NCBI GenBank assembly: GCA_947561715.1 | Contig: OX387200.1 | Location: 15,688,501-15,752,500, forward strand | Direction of reading: 5' to 3' | Source: Ascidia mentula | Taxonomy: Eukaryota > Chordata > Ascidiacea > Phlebobranchia > Ascidiidae | DNA length: 64,000 nt | Shown here: positions 11,833 to 25,700 of the stretch, piece by piece | How positions within the stretch are numbered: the first letter of the stretch is position 1 | Layout: every line of letters starts with the position of its first letter | Notes under the pieces: generated by a model | What the model saw: the letters and a program-made list of their open reading frames with translations, nothing else | Told to the model about the DNA's origin: nothing | Databases searched by the model: none | Translations under genes and position numbers: made by a program

Positions 11833-13883
11833 GCTGCTGAAGAGCCTGTTACTTTGCTTTTCTTACTGATGCATAGTTTTGGAATGATTCAGTATTTAGT
11901 GAATTGTATAGTTTTGTTGTGTTTCGGGGATTTATATCCGAGTAAAATGGGTTATCTTTTTTTTTGGTCCCAAAAAAATGTTTGCTGGTCTAAACATGTT
12001 AACGCTGTTTTGATAAATTAGTATACATTTTCTCACAAATTGTACTTCGTGGCCGATGGAGTTATGTATGCATGTTTCTTTAACCTAATTCTTCACACGA
12101 CTACAACGCAGACGGTACGAAGAATGCAGACAAAGTTATGGCTTCCTGCAAGCCTTTTGGCTTCCTGCTTTACGACACACTTTTTACAAAAACGCTTTTA
12201 AATCCTTTTTACCTTATTTTCTCGCTCGTGTGCGTGCTCTCTTGAAAATTAGTTCATTTTTTGTTGCTATAAGGTGTTTTAATTTTTTCATCAAAATAAT
12301 CCGCCCTGTCACTAACGCGCTTGATCATTTCAATTCTCTCCTACTATCGCAACGTATTTTTCAACTCAACAAAGTAAGTCTGCTCACATAGTTGGTCATA
12401 GTTAAAAACCCACAAAGCAGGTCTTAGTTCTGTTAATAACACCCAAACAAAGCAAATCATTTCACTACAATGATCGAAACGAGTAAAAAATTCATAAATT
12501 TGAACTACTTGTTCTTGAAATAGCACGGTTATACGCACAGTTCGTCAATTTTTAACATTTCTATAAGTATCATGAACATTTGTGTGCATTTGTGTACATT
12601 AGCATTGCAATATAGAATAACTTTGTATCGCAAAGTGTACTCGCGTACTTACCGTAAATAAAAAAAAGGGGTGATTATAAAAATTTTAAAGTTGAATGAG
12701 CAGGGACGGGAGGCAATTTTTAGCCATTGCCTATTCACATTTTGTAAAGCGGGAAAGATTATTATATTTACCCTAAACTTACATGCTCAACTTTTGTAAG
12801 CACACAATGTAAGCAAAAGGAATGGCCAACGAAACTATTTCGTATTTCTGAAAAAATGACTGGAATTATTTTTTATAATTATTGCAATCAATACAGACTA
12901 GTAACACAATAAAAGTAATACTTTAGCATACTTAAAATTCGTTTCAAAACTTGCCTTGCCCTCGATCAAAGTAATTTCAAATTATTTGACAGTTTTCGAA
13001 ACGTGGTTAGGACGCGTAACGTTTCTGAAGCACTTATTCCAGAAAATTTAGCATGGTGGTGTGCAAGTTTGCGATAATACATTGAAATTGCTTTTATATT
13101 TTTATTATAATGCAATTAAACTTCAATTTTTTTAAATTAAACTTCATGCAACTAAAGTTCCTTTAATACTTAGTTCCATGATATAGCTGTAAGCGACTTC
13201 AAATCGGCCTTGTTGTGCAGGCTTGCACAGGCTTGCACATGCAGCAGGCTCGCTTAACTGTTTCCGCTTGAAACCATGAAATAAGATATTTCCATGAGAA
13301 CAACACGCAACTGGAATTACGTATACTGTCTCGCATTATGGGCGCTATTTTTTATTACTATATATTACTTTTATTATTACTATTATTCAAACCAGCCATG
13401 AATGCCGCCTTTGGCCCCTCTTCGACACGTATTTAACAACATGTTGCGTCGTTACATATACAAATCTCTACCGCCATATGGATTGCAAAAACACAGTAAC
13501 ATGATGTTTACGATATTTCCTTCCTAGAAGTTTGTTTAAATTGATCTCCAGCCCAAAATCCAGCAACTGGAACATTCGGTCCGAACACACAATGCTGTAG
13601 TTGCGTCAGCATAGTTTGTATTTTCACGATACAATGACATATTTTCTGCGAATGACTTTTCTGCGGACCCAGTGGTTTGGCCTTGTTTGTTGTAATAGGT
13701 AATTAATAGTGTGGTAATGATTTTTATGCCATAAACCACATTTTTTTTGTATTTTCTTTGTGGAATTGCAGTACAGCAACCGCCGTGAGCCCAGTTCAAT
13801 ACAACTGTAGACGAAACTTCGTTTCAAACGCTAAAGGACAGTTGCCAGTAGAAGCTGATGTGGTCGTTATTGGAGGTGGCAGT
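9696..13883. repeat. Long near-identical tandem tract, right copy
   Basis: Partner of the tract at 1-4522. It spans the end of SARDH copy 2, the spacer and the start of copy 3. Upstream of 9696 the comparison leaves the window. Downstream of about 13883 copies 2 and 3 are clearly diverged. The sharp edge inside a coding exon fits gene conversion or unequal crossing-over better than simple duplication of whole genes. Confidence 0.85.
11833..13633. other. Spacer between SARDH copies 2 and 3
   Basis: Diverged duplicate of the 2152-4272 spacer, including the 60 bases just before the start codon. A candidate splice acceptor (AG at 13613-13614) sits about 20 bases before the ATG in the same relative place as in copy 2. 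No open gene is supported. Confidence 0.6.
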
Positions 13884-16800
13884 GTAGGTTGCAGCACCGC
13901 TTACCATCTTGCCAAGTTTGGTGCGGGAAAGGTGCTTTTGCTCGAAAGGGACAAGCTTACGGCCGGGACAACTTGGCATACGTCCGGTAACTATACGTAA
14001 AATAACGTATAAATTAGCTGACGTGTGTCCTGATGCTTTATAAAATTATAGCAACTTTCATGTAATGTACGATAACTGCATACAGGTATAACTGCTCAAA
14101 TATTCGCTCCTTCATGACGATTTGGGACAAATAAACATAAGTTTACACATACCCATACTCATATTTAACGTTTGCAGGGCCTAACTTAGCTTCAAACTCT
14201 ATAGGTTTGTTATGGAGGGTGGCGACTCGACATCTGGAAATGCAAATAGTGTCACGGACGCACGAATTAATGACGTCAGTTTTATCAAAGGAAGTAGGTG
14301 CCGAGACAGGTTGGGTTCAGACAGGTGGCTTGTTCACAGCTTGCAATGACCAGAGGATGGAAGCTTACAGGCGCGCAACTACAGTAATATATTACCTTGT
14401 ATGTTGTTTGATTTTCGAGCCATTACGACAGTCTTGCGGACTCGGTCGGAGGGCAAACATACTTTTTCTGTTCACAGAGTTGACATATACCTAATGCTTT
14501 GCGCCCGCCTTGGACTTGATATTTTTTTAAAAAAACTTGGTGTTGAGAATAGCGTTTTCGGCTCTGAGTATATTTATAAAGTAGGCCAAAATAATGACAA
14601 CTCACGCTAATCTTGTGGAATTTGCATTGAACAATGTATTTACATATCGGCTCTCTTTTAGTTGGCGAAAGTGCTAGGAATTGAAGCGTTTCTTCTTTCG
14701 ACCGACGAAATGCGCGAAGTACATCCACTGCTGGACGTTTCGCAGTTTGTCGGAGCACTGTACAGTCCGCTAGATGGCACTATGGATCCGACAGCAACTT
14801 GTGCTTCTTATGCAAAAGCGGCAGAAAAGTACGGGGCACAGGTATGCATTATTGTCTCAGAACGCTTCGTTTGAATTCCTGTGCAGCTACACGTTTTAGA
14901 TTTTTCAAAGCTGTCGAGTTAACGGTGTCGACACAAATATTGATGATTTCGGAACACGTCGCGTTTCTTCTGTTCGTACAAATCTTGGTACCGTCAGGAC
15001 CGGTCACGTGATCAACTGCGCAGGCGTGTGGGCTCCCAAAATAGGACAGGTTTGACCATAATCTCTATTCCTTATACTACGCAACCGAACGTCGTATTGT
15101 TTTAGCAACATCCGCTTCTGCTGAAGCCAGAAACTTATCTTCATGGAAAGTGTTGTTTATTTTCTGCTTAGGTCCAGACTTCGCAGTGGCGTACCTTCTA
15201 CGTTTAAAACTTCGCTAATTTCATACCTACTTGCAGATTCAATGCAGTAGTTCTAATCTGCCATGTGCGGTTTTATCGTTTGGTTTTCATCTTTTACAAA
15301 AACATGACGTTACCAATTAAAACAACAACGCCTGATAACTTTTTCCAAACCATAGATGGTCGGTGTAGAAACACCTCAGGTGGCATTCAGACAAGCTTAC
15401 GCCGTAACGCAACCAATAGAAGGAGCCCGCGAACTGCCAAACGTACGTCATCACGATGCGGGGATGTACCTAAAGCGCCAGGGCGAAACATTGCAAGTCG
15501 GAGGTTACGAGAAAAATCCGATTCTTTGCGAAACGGTGAATGGGTTTCAAAATAATGAACTTTTACATTCTATAGATTTTCACCTGGTAATTCTCATTAA
15601 CTGTAAAGTTTGCACATGTAAATTTCAACAAAATTAAAATGCACACCTAAAAGCCTTGTTAGTTTAAAAGTGTACATTTTATGGCTACGTATTCACACAA
15701 TTTTCTGCTCCTAGGTTGCCGACGATTTCAATTTCGGGCTTTACGATTTGGACTGGGACGTTTACGGGCCATTGCTACAATTCGGTTGCGATATCATGCC
15801 TGCAATCGCCAAGTCTGGTATTCGAACGACAATTTGCGGTCCGGGTAGGAAATTAAAACTCATCGTTAGTGGCTTCATCCAACGATGTTACCTTCCTCAA
15901 ATTAAAGCAGCGTAGCTGATACAACTATAACTCCACCAATAGAAGAATTGGAATAGAAGAAACTGTCGCAAAATTTCTTAAAAAAATGGGTTTTTTTGTT
16001 CAACATACAAGTAACCTAATAACATATTTTGCCGCCAAACCAGTTTTACCATTGGCATCAACTACAAAACCCATTTCGAGATGAATTTTTTTTGGTAGTG
16101 CATGTCCGCAAATGTTTCGGTGGTGAGGTTAAATTGTCCGTTTGCCACACAGAATCGTTCACGCCTGACGGCAATCCACTGATCGGAGAATCAGCAGCTG
16201 TGCGAGGTTTCTTCTATGGAAGCGGTTTTAACGGCGGGGGAATGATGTTGGGAGGTGGAGCCGGCGAACAAATTGCAATGTTAGCTTTGCACGGAAAACC
16301 AGAACTCGATATATTTTCCTGGGATATCAAGTATGTTGTGGCAGCAGTGCTGTCAAGCAGTTTGTAACTACAGATGTCACCCGTATATAACCCATTGATC
16401 CACCAAAGGCGATTTCCGACGAGAGCAATTTCGAATAGAACCTGGATTAAGGAGCGTTCACACGAGAGCTACGTCACTCATTACAATATTGTCTACCCCA
16501 ACGACCAACCGTTAGCTGGAAGAAATTTACAGTCTGATCCACTCCACCAGGTCAATTGATGTCATTTAAACGTTAAAGTTTTGTTATTTTCATTAGTGCA
16601 GCTGTTGACTGTGACACTGTGCTAGCTTTTACACTAGCGGCATACAAATTTCACTTTGTGGTACCTATATCGATCAACGTCGATCCGTTGGGTACCCTAT
16701 ACTGAGATTTTTATTATTTTACTCGGCTAAAAATTTGACAGCTGCGTTGTTTTTTATTTGAAAGCAGAGTCGTACTTACGTCCGTCACATGTTACTCTGT

Positions 16801-18916
16801 TTTTAGCCTTATACATTAAAACGTTAAAACGGTCAAACCAGTTTGTACCACTAACCATTACAGATTGAATCTATCAGGGTTTCTTGTTATTTTTGCTCTG
16901 TAAACGTGGTTATTTAGGTTCTGCTTGGCCGTGGTTGCTTTTACGAAGAGAAACACGGCTGGGAACGACCCGCATATTTTTCAAAAGACGCAAAGACTGA
17001 AGTAAAGCAATATGATTTCTATGGTGCATACGGAAACAGGCCACACGAAGATTACGAATATGCTGCTGCATTGAAACACGAGCACACTTTCCAGTTCCCT
17101 GGACCAGTGCATGCCGCGGTAAGAAAAGACTGGTGAATTTGAACAAACACTTTTTCAATTGTCACAAAAGGCATGTAGGTAAAGTTTTTCAAAAAAATCC
17201 AATAAACTTCGTCTTACAGATAGGAAGAGAGTGTGCTGCATGTAGGACATCGTGCGTCTTGTACAACACCAGTTCCATGGGCAAGCTTGTCCTCGAAGGC
17301 CCCGACGCATCCGAGGCCGCCAAGTTCATTTTCTCACGTGACGTCACCTCTGATTCGAGCCGTAATGAAGGCACCCAAACACTAATGTTAAATGACAAGG
17401 GAGGACTCGAAGCACACCTGGTAGTTCACAAAATGGACGACGACGGTAAGATGGTGATGGATTCAATGTGCGTGTCGATCATTTGACTCCAATTGCTAGT
17501 TTGTTTGTTTAGGCAATAAATATCTCATGATAGTAGAGGATCCAACAACAGAGTATTGCATTGCTCACATCGAAAACGTCTTAAAAGGTCGCGGTTATCG
17601 GTACACACTTAATGATAAGACGAAGGAACTCACTTCGTTGACACTGCAAGGGCCCAAAAGGTAAAAATTACCTGCGACATCCACAGGAACTTTGAAGCGA
17701 TATTTGGTTATTTGCTGAAATTCTGTGCAGTGGTGAAGTTCTGCAGCAGGTGGTCCATGGAGTTTATCTATCAATGCTTTTAAAAGATTCCTTCGCAAAA
17801 CCCAGGATCGGCGGCGTAGACGTTTTCCTGGTCAAGTAAGCGTCGGTTTTATAAAGCAAATGATCATATATTGGATTAAACAGAGCAAAGGCAATTACAG
17901 GAACTCGTTTTGTGGTGAGCATGGTTACGATATCATGTGTGAGAGGGTTCATGTTGTGAAAGTATATGAAACGATCATGGAACAGGTGACAAATCATGGA
18001 GGCTGTGATGCAGGTTCCAGGGCTATGGAGGTTCTTGGCATGGAAGCAGGTCAACTATCGCATGTTTTTGTTAATTTTGTTGCTTAGTTGTCTTTATCAC
18101 GCAGCAATATTAATTAGGCCACATATACTTTAGACACAACAAGAATAATCTTGCGTGCGACAAACAAACCAAAGTTAATTTTACTATTTATTAGTAGTTT
18201 GTTACCAAACGATTATGAAGTTGGTCCGCGATGCCGCCAATCTAAACTCTGCCTTGTTTAGTTTTTGTTTCAATTTTTTTTGCCTTGAAGGTTTTCCAAA
18301 ATGGTGCAGGAGTCTGATCTCCAATGACTTGCCGCTGGAGGCGCGCTTGACCCATCTCTGTGACGTCAATCGACAGTATTACGGTTCCAACGCGGTTGCT
18401 GAAATACAAAATGAACGGGCGAACAAGTCTTTGGCATACTTTACTGTTGACGAGTAAGATCAGACGAATCGTCAATATTGCATGCACTTTTATTAATTGT
18501 ATCTCCCACATAAAAAATTTTTTCTTTATTTCTTTTGATAGTAATTTGCTTGATGATAATTTTTTTGTTTAAAGCTAAACATGTTTGTAATTTTTAGTCC
18601 GGTCCGGCTCGTTGGTTGTGAAGCAATATGGAGGAATGACGAGGTTGTTGGCGAAACTCGAGTCGGCATTCATACATTTACCTTCAACAAAGAAATGGCG
18701 TTGGGGTAAATAACTCCTAAAAAGTCTGAATTTAAAAAAGCATCGTTTTGATCGTGTTGTCGTATTTACAGGTACATTGACCTAAAAGATATGGCCAATC
18801 AAACTGTTGACGAATATTCCTTGGCAGGAAAATATGAGATTGAATGCTGTTGCGTTAAACACAAAGCAGAAGTACATTTGACAAGTCCCTTTAAATTTCG
18901 AAACGCCACCATATAG
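13634..18916 (+). CDS. SARDH: Sarcosine dehydrogenase copy 3, complete but more diverged (887 aa)
   Basis: Seventeen exons with the same phases as copy 2: 13634-13698, 13772-13986, 14205-14383, 14662-14841, 14900-15049, 15356-15535, 15715-15844, 16153-16330, 16409-16550, 16918-17118, 17220-17445, 17513-17660, 17731-17835, 17901-18049, 18291-18453, 18598-18705, 18772-18916. The mitochondrial leader and the FAD motif [14 protein letters not shown] are almost copied from copy 2. From the middle of exon 2 onward the protein is clearly older and more divergent. The flavin-attachment motif is WHTSG, with the histidine kept. In the folate domain the usual [14 protein letters not shown] reads [14 protein letters not shown], so folate handling may differ. 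The protein ends in NATI. An AATAAA polyadenylation signal lies at 19104-19109. An in-frame alternative acceptor at about 14177 would add nine residues before GLLW; I prefer 14205 by homology. Confidence 0.93.
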
Positions 18917-19705
18917 TTATCCCAGTCGTATTGTTGCAATGACCACATATCAGCCTGAACGTCTGTTTCTGTGCAAAGTTATTTTTGCTCAACAACCACC
19001 TCGTTAAAAAATATAATCATATATTTCCAATGCACTAATTTATTTGCCTTCTCCAAGCAACAGGAAAACGCAAAACACAGGCGAAAGTTAAACTAACAAC
19101 GATAATAAATACCGAAAAAGTTCACCAGGACAAAGGGTACTACACGCGCTTTAAAAGCAAGTAAAGCCGCCTGCGCCAAGTTTTAAAAGAAAAAATTATC
19201 GCGTTGGGGGGGAGATTTTTGGTGACGCGAATTTTTCATCCATGGCAAGAAGTAAAAAAACAACGCATGAAAGGTAAAACAAACGCAAGGGCAGACAGCA
19301 GCGACGGTTACTACAGTGGACATATTGTTATTTAAACAACATTTGACTGAAACACGAAAAGATCAGCTTAACAAATGGTTAAACGAAAATAAGTGTTTTT
19401 TATTATTATATATTGGCGTGTTTTACACATTGCTGGTGCGAAGCAGTCGCGCATATAAATATTACAAAATACCCCAAATCTCACAAAAACTTCAGTAAGC
19501 TCGCGAAAAGGAAAGTTTCCGCCACTGGAAAGTGCATGCTGATGCTCTATTTCTTAAAAAAGACTAACAAAAACAAAGCGATAAGTTTTAAGCTAGAACT
19601 ATTTCCACTGGTGTACTGGAGCGCGTCCATTAGTCACGCGGCGAGCCTTCGAAAGCTGTTTTAGCGTTGATATCCGGTAAACACCATAAATTCTGACCTT
19701 CAGCT
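18917..19705. other. Convergent spacer between SARDH copy 3 and thrombospondin
   Basis: Holds both 3' UTRs. AATAAA on the + strand at 19104-19109 fits SARDH copy 3. TTTATT at 19398-19403, read as AATAAA on the - strand, fits the thrombospondin gene about 300 bases past its stop. No gene is seen. Confidence 0.6.
19104..19109 (+). other. Probable poly(A) signal of SARDH copy 3
   Basis: AATAAA about 190 bases after the stop codon, in an A-rich stretch, before the convergent gene begins. Confidence 0.5.
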
Positions 19706-22700
19706 TCACGTGTCTGCAGATAAACAAAAAGAATGGAATGTTGACTTAGCTTGCCCCGTCGCGAGAATGCAGCACTTAAGGCGAGTAATTGAATCTCAAG
19801 TGCACTTGTAGTAAGAATATTTTCGTTAAATCTCTCGCTTACCTTTGCATGTGTACTCCATGTCTGAGAAGAAGACCATCTCCTGGGAGAAGATGAACAT
19901 TCCGAGCCTTCCACCTGCGTATGTTTTATCGTAGATTGGCCCGGAGTCGACGAGGAGATGCTTGCCCTCGTACATCGTCACCCTTTAGTAAGCAGAAGAG
20001 AGCACTTAGTAAACGGCTGCAAATTCAGGGATTTTGGAGCGAGATAAACATTCAGCGCACGATTCTACGGAGGTGATTAAGTTGAGTAATCAATCAACAA
20101 CAAGCGTTATAGGAAAAACTCTGGAATGTCTGGAAAACAGCCTTCTCTGGTATTCCTTATTCGGTGCTATATATGTTATGCGCATATAGGCTTGCGAGTT
20201 TGCGGGAATAGCAGTAGGTACGAACTTTACAAAAAAAAATTAGTCTTGGTTGAAATATTCGTTTTTTTTTGTTTTCTGTGGTCTTATCGGTGCGTACCAA
20301 CCCTTCTTTTCAAGTTATTTCTTACCTGATAAAGCCGGTGTCGGGACGATGCTGCAAAGTCCATCTGTAGGCAACGTAGTCTTTCCAACCCTGGTGTTTC
20401 TTGTCATACCACAAAGTGCGCACCTGTGCAATTAACAAAGCCTTGCGTTTTAGGAAACCGATGTTATCGAGCTGCACATTCCAAAACAGATTACCAGACG
20501 TTGCGCCAAATAGTACCACGTAGCGCGTGCAGATTCTCTTAAGACTCGCGGCATTTAAGTTGCTTATCATCCAATTAACATGTGCATTTTAAACAAGTTG
20601 TGGCTCCTAATTTATCTCGGCACCGTGAGCTGCGGCGACCACAAAATATGCGATTTAAGTTGCGATAAATCGCAAGTTTAAGAGTCTGGAATGTGCCGCG
20701 CACGCAACCCGTGCGAACGCCCAATACATGTTTACAAGAACAAGAAAAACCTTTACCTGATTTGGCGTGTCGCCTGTGTTCCAAAGTGCGTTCCTCAAAG
20801 CCTCACCGGGTCCTGTGGTGGAGTTTACAACCTGTGCAAGAATGTACATAGTTGAATCGTCTGGTATGCGAACCCCATTCTACGGCTGTAGAGGATTTGC
20901 ACATTCGATCCGCCAATAACGGAGAATTGGGTTTAGGTTTACGGAAACAATTATCGTTGCGCAGGTTTGGAAAATCCTTCGACCGCGGAAAATTATCGGA
21001 CTAGCGCTCAAGAGATTTGCTGGTTTACCAAACAGTGAAAAACGAGATTAGCTTCTCTTGTTGGTTCGACAGGGTCGGAATCGTGCCAGACGGAATAACC
21101 GCTGTTAACTGACTTATGGTGCTTGTCAGTGTGGATTCGTTTTTATGTATCAGAGAAAATCCTGCAACCGACTTCCGTCTAAGCGTTCGTGCTGATAAAT
21201 GATAAACAAAGTGGCAATCTTGCGGTCAAATTTATCACGATTTATTTATCAACACGAATTTACCTCTTACGAGAAGAACACGCGAATAAACGTGCCTACC
21301 GTTTTAAAGCGTACTTACTTTGACTTGCAAAGCGCCGTAGGCCTGGGCAACGGAAGGGGTGTTGTGCCAGTAGGTTTGGGAAACTTGCTTCCACATGACA
21401 ACGTAGAAGCGACTTGCGGATTGGTAACCGAACACGAAGCCTGCGTAGTCGTCGTCTTTGCCGGTGTTAACGAAGAAAGTTCCGCTAAAGTCAACCGCTT
21501 CAAAACTGTCCTTTCCTGTAAATTAGAAATCAAGTTGTTTTTAAACAAGACCACCACTTTGACGACAATTTTCAGTTTTTTTCTGTCAAAATATGTGCAA
21601 TTAGTCTGCATAAAAAAGTTAATTCCACTGTGCTGGTGTGCTCCAAATGTATTTGCATTGTTTAATGCATTCAAATCATTTTTTCTTGCAAAAATGTGAA
21701 CAACTATTATATGTGCAAATCTAATATGGTCCGTATGTTCATTATACAATGAGACGTACCTATCGCCAAACCAGGGTCGCAGTTGACGGTTTGAATGAGT
21801 TCTTTGCCCTTGTGTCGCACGGTCCACTTGGGGTCAACTTGTACAGTGCCGCTAGGATCGAGTGGAATCATGTCGAATTTGCTAAAGTCGGTCTTACTGA
21901 TCGCAGCATTCAAAGGACAGGCATCCATAATATCGTCAATGCCGTCGTCGTCGAAATCACCCTCGCACAAATCTCCTCTGCCGTTACCTGCGAATAAAAT
22001 GAAATGAAAATTCGATTTCTGTCATTGTTTATTTATTTAACAGGAGTGAAGAAAAATGTTCACTGCTGGTCTGTCGCAAATAATATTTATCTTACCGTCG
22101 GAGTCCAGCTGGCTTGGATTCACAACCAGGCGACAGTTGTCCAAATGGTCTTTGACACCGTCATCGTCATCATCGAAATCACAGGCATCGCCTATAAGAA
22201 CACAGCGCAGTTAAGTATCCAATCCCAACCTGTAAGTTTAAGTCAAGACTGCAATATCTTACCCTTTCCATCCTTGTCGTGGTCGGCCTGGTTTGAGTTA
22301 GCAATGTACGGGCAATTGTCCAAGTTATTTTGAACACCATCCTCGTCGATGTCTAAGTTGGTGTCACAGTCATCGCCCACGCCATCCCAATCGCGGTCGG
22401 CCTAAAAGAAAAAGCATTGAGATTAATATTATTTGGTCGTCGTTGATGGTTTGTTCTTTGGTAAGTATGAGGTTTACCTGTCGTGGATTGTAGACTAGCG
22501 GGCAGTTGTCGCACATATCACCGACTCCGTCTCGGTCGCTGTCAACCTGGTTTGGGTTATAGACGTACACGCAGTTGTCCATTATATTCTCAACGCCTAA
22601 GAAAAATTATTCATCGTTATATGAAAAAAACATATTTCGATGAAAGAAGCGTTTTTTGTTTAAAGAAACTCGTTGAGTAAAATGTGATCCCATACCATCA

Positions 22701-25700
22701 TCGTCGATGTCCAAGTCACAGGTGTCGCCTTGACCGTCGCCGTCAGTGTCGATCTGGTCAGCATTGCGATTGTGAACACAGTTGTCACAAACGTCACCCA
22801 CTCCATCGCGGTCCATGTCGTACTGGTTTGGGTTCGGTACGTATGGACAATTGTCCTGCAAAAAAACAACGTTTTTAAACCATTGAGCTTCTCTGTGGTG
22901 AAAGTCTGCACGCTTAATGTTTTGTCACGGTGAATTTTTCAAAACACTTGATCCGTGTCTGCTGGCAGGGCCAGGCTATGACGCTCGGTGAAAGCAAGCG
23001 CGTGCAAATCGTTGGATCAAGTTGCTTTAGACGCGGCAATCAGATAGGTTATACCCAAATTCCTTCGCGTTGGCAATTCCGATTAAAGCTCTTGATCACC
23101 GGCCTCTTGTCATTTGCAGCGTTTTAGCTTTAAGACCACCAACTAAGATGGTAAGTTAGCCTTAAACTGTGTCCCAGCACCAATATTGCGGCAAATATTT
23201 TATGTTTTATGAAATTTTTTTTTATGCCGTTGGCATCAAATGAAACCACATTTCTGGTGCAATTAAAAATAAATTATGGCCACGAGCAACGTATTGTCAC
23301 TTACCCTTCTGTTGGAAAACTTGTCACCATCAATGTCGTCATCGCAACTGTCGCCGATTCCGTCTTTGTCCTGATCCTCTTGGCCGCTATTAGGCAGAAG
23401 TGGGCAATTGTCGCCGGGACGAGATATCTGCAATATCATAAATTTATTAAATCCATATCGTTTGGAAAACGTCATGTCTGTAAGTAGCTGCTGAAAACAA
23501 GGGGTAACTTACGGTCACTCCGTCATTCACGCAAGTGACTTCTTCATCAGCGACGCCATCCAAGTCGGTATCGTCGGCGCAAACGAGTCCCTCGCATCCC
23601 GGGGCGCTGGCGTATCCGGGGAGGCACTGCAAATATAGAAAATAAGTATGTTAAGTACAGCTGTTGCTGATTCATTGAGCAACATTCAACAGCAAGGAGA
23701 AACAACTGTCCATTCCCCACGACCTACGTTTGACACACTCGAACCGAGATCTTATTACATGTGTTGTGGCCCGGAAAGCTCTCCCTACAATATTACATGT
23801 GTTGTAACACGGCAGTCCAACAACAAACATGACAGAAATCCGCATTCTTTGTCGTCATCAAGGTGAATTTCTCCATGTTTTGTCAAAAGCCCAGCGGTGG
23901 CTTGGTGGGGGTCCCCATGCGGACAATATGGAACAGGTGCGCCGCAAAATTGAGCAAACAGGTTGGGAATAAACATCCCAACGCGTAGATATTAAATTTA
24001 TTGTTCCCGGCAGCTAACACATTCATCTGAATCTTCTTCGATTCTTTACAACTTATAAATTGACATTGATATAGCGACTGCAAGCACAATAAAACACAAA
24101 TTAACCCAAGTACAGTAACTTGTTTATCGTCCAGAGCTGGCAATCGCGCTGCCAAAGCAACTCGAAAGCGCGCTACTCGATAGGGCATGTTCGATTTCCC
24201 GATATGTCTTTTCCCTCAAATCCCGTGATTTGCGCACGCAACATAAATTTGCAAAGCACTCGAATGGCGAACGAATTACACTGGGGCTTGGAAAGTGTTT
24301 GCGCGAGGCAACAATTGTTTACCGTATCGCCCTCCGATCCGGATGTCGGTTTTACCGCACAAATTAAACAAACTCAAACGCGCACCTTGCACTTGAATGG
24401 AGGGGTGATGGTGAGGCCGAGGAAGATGCATTGGGCATTGGACGTGCACGGGTTTCCGTCGTCCGTGCAAGGGTTCACGACCCTGCATACTTGCTTGTGT
24501 GCCAAGGCGTATTCGGCACCGACTCCGGTTGGTTGATCGCCTGCAAATACGTCAGATCGTTTTACACAGGATGTTGGATAGGGGTCGGGCGTTTCGGGGT
24601 TTTGAAAAAACAACAACAACGGATTGCGGTGTTCGAAATATTGCACTCAGGTACCTCTGTAGCCGTCTGGGCAGGGAAGACAAGTGTAGCCGGCGAAGTG
24701 GTTCTGACAGCGGTGAACGTCGTTAGCGTGAAAGCAAGCATCTGGGACCAAGGAACACTGAAACAAGATACGGTTTTTGTTCAAGAGAATATTTTTGCTC
24801 TGCCATATACCTTGAAAATCAGTTATATCACCACAGCAATGACAGCATGTACTTTTCACGGCGCATATTATGTAGCTTTTAATATATTATCTTTTTAGTC
24901 TTTTTAGCATATCTTTGTTAGTTCATTGCTTTTCGGAGTGGTTTCGTGCAGCAGTCCGCTAAACTTAGGTGCCAAATCCTGCCATCAATCTTTTATCTAC
25001 ACTGGAGTTGGTTTGCAAAAAATATTAACACCATCGTACCTCACCGCGAAGTATTTTAAAGTGCATTCCCAGACAGATTTACTTCAAGATACAATCGTTC
25101 GACGAACCACCGGTTGTTTTACTGTTTTAATGTTTAGAGGCGCGCCCATATTCCACGCCATACTGGTTTATACTGCAATAAATTTCTCTACTCTTAGGCT
25201 GTCGTTTGTCGATACTGACTAATGGAGAATTCCCCTTGATCATTTGAAATCCTATGTTACTTAGAGCAGGGAATTTTTCTTTGGTTGCATTTTAATCAAC
25301 TGATGTGGGATAAATAAACTGGGATGGATCAGACGTTTGACAAATCCACTTATAACCGATTTGTTGACTGAATACAAAAAATGCTTACCTCGTCGATGTC
25401 TTCGCATTCCAGACCATCACCCTGCGTTCCAGCGGGGCAAGCGCCACAGACGAACGTTCCGTCAACGTATGAAGTGCATTCCACGCCAGGATAACAAGGG
25501 CTAGACAGGCAGCCGTCTGTACAAAGAGATTTTCGTATTAATAACCCGCGCATAACCTCAGAAGCACACGGCTCTCTATTTCACTGCCAAAATTGGTCAC
25601 GCTTGCATCGTGCTCTGTCGAACGTGAGGTCAACAACAGTGAGGTGATTTGTCAGAACAGGTGACAGTTTGATTCGAAGACTTAAAATGGACGGGTTAAA

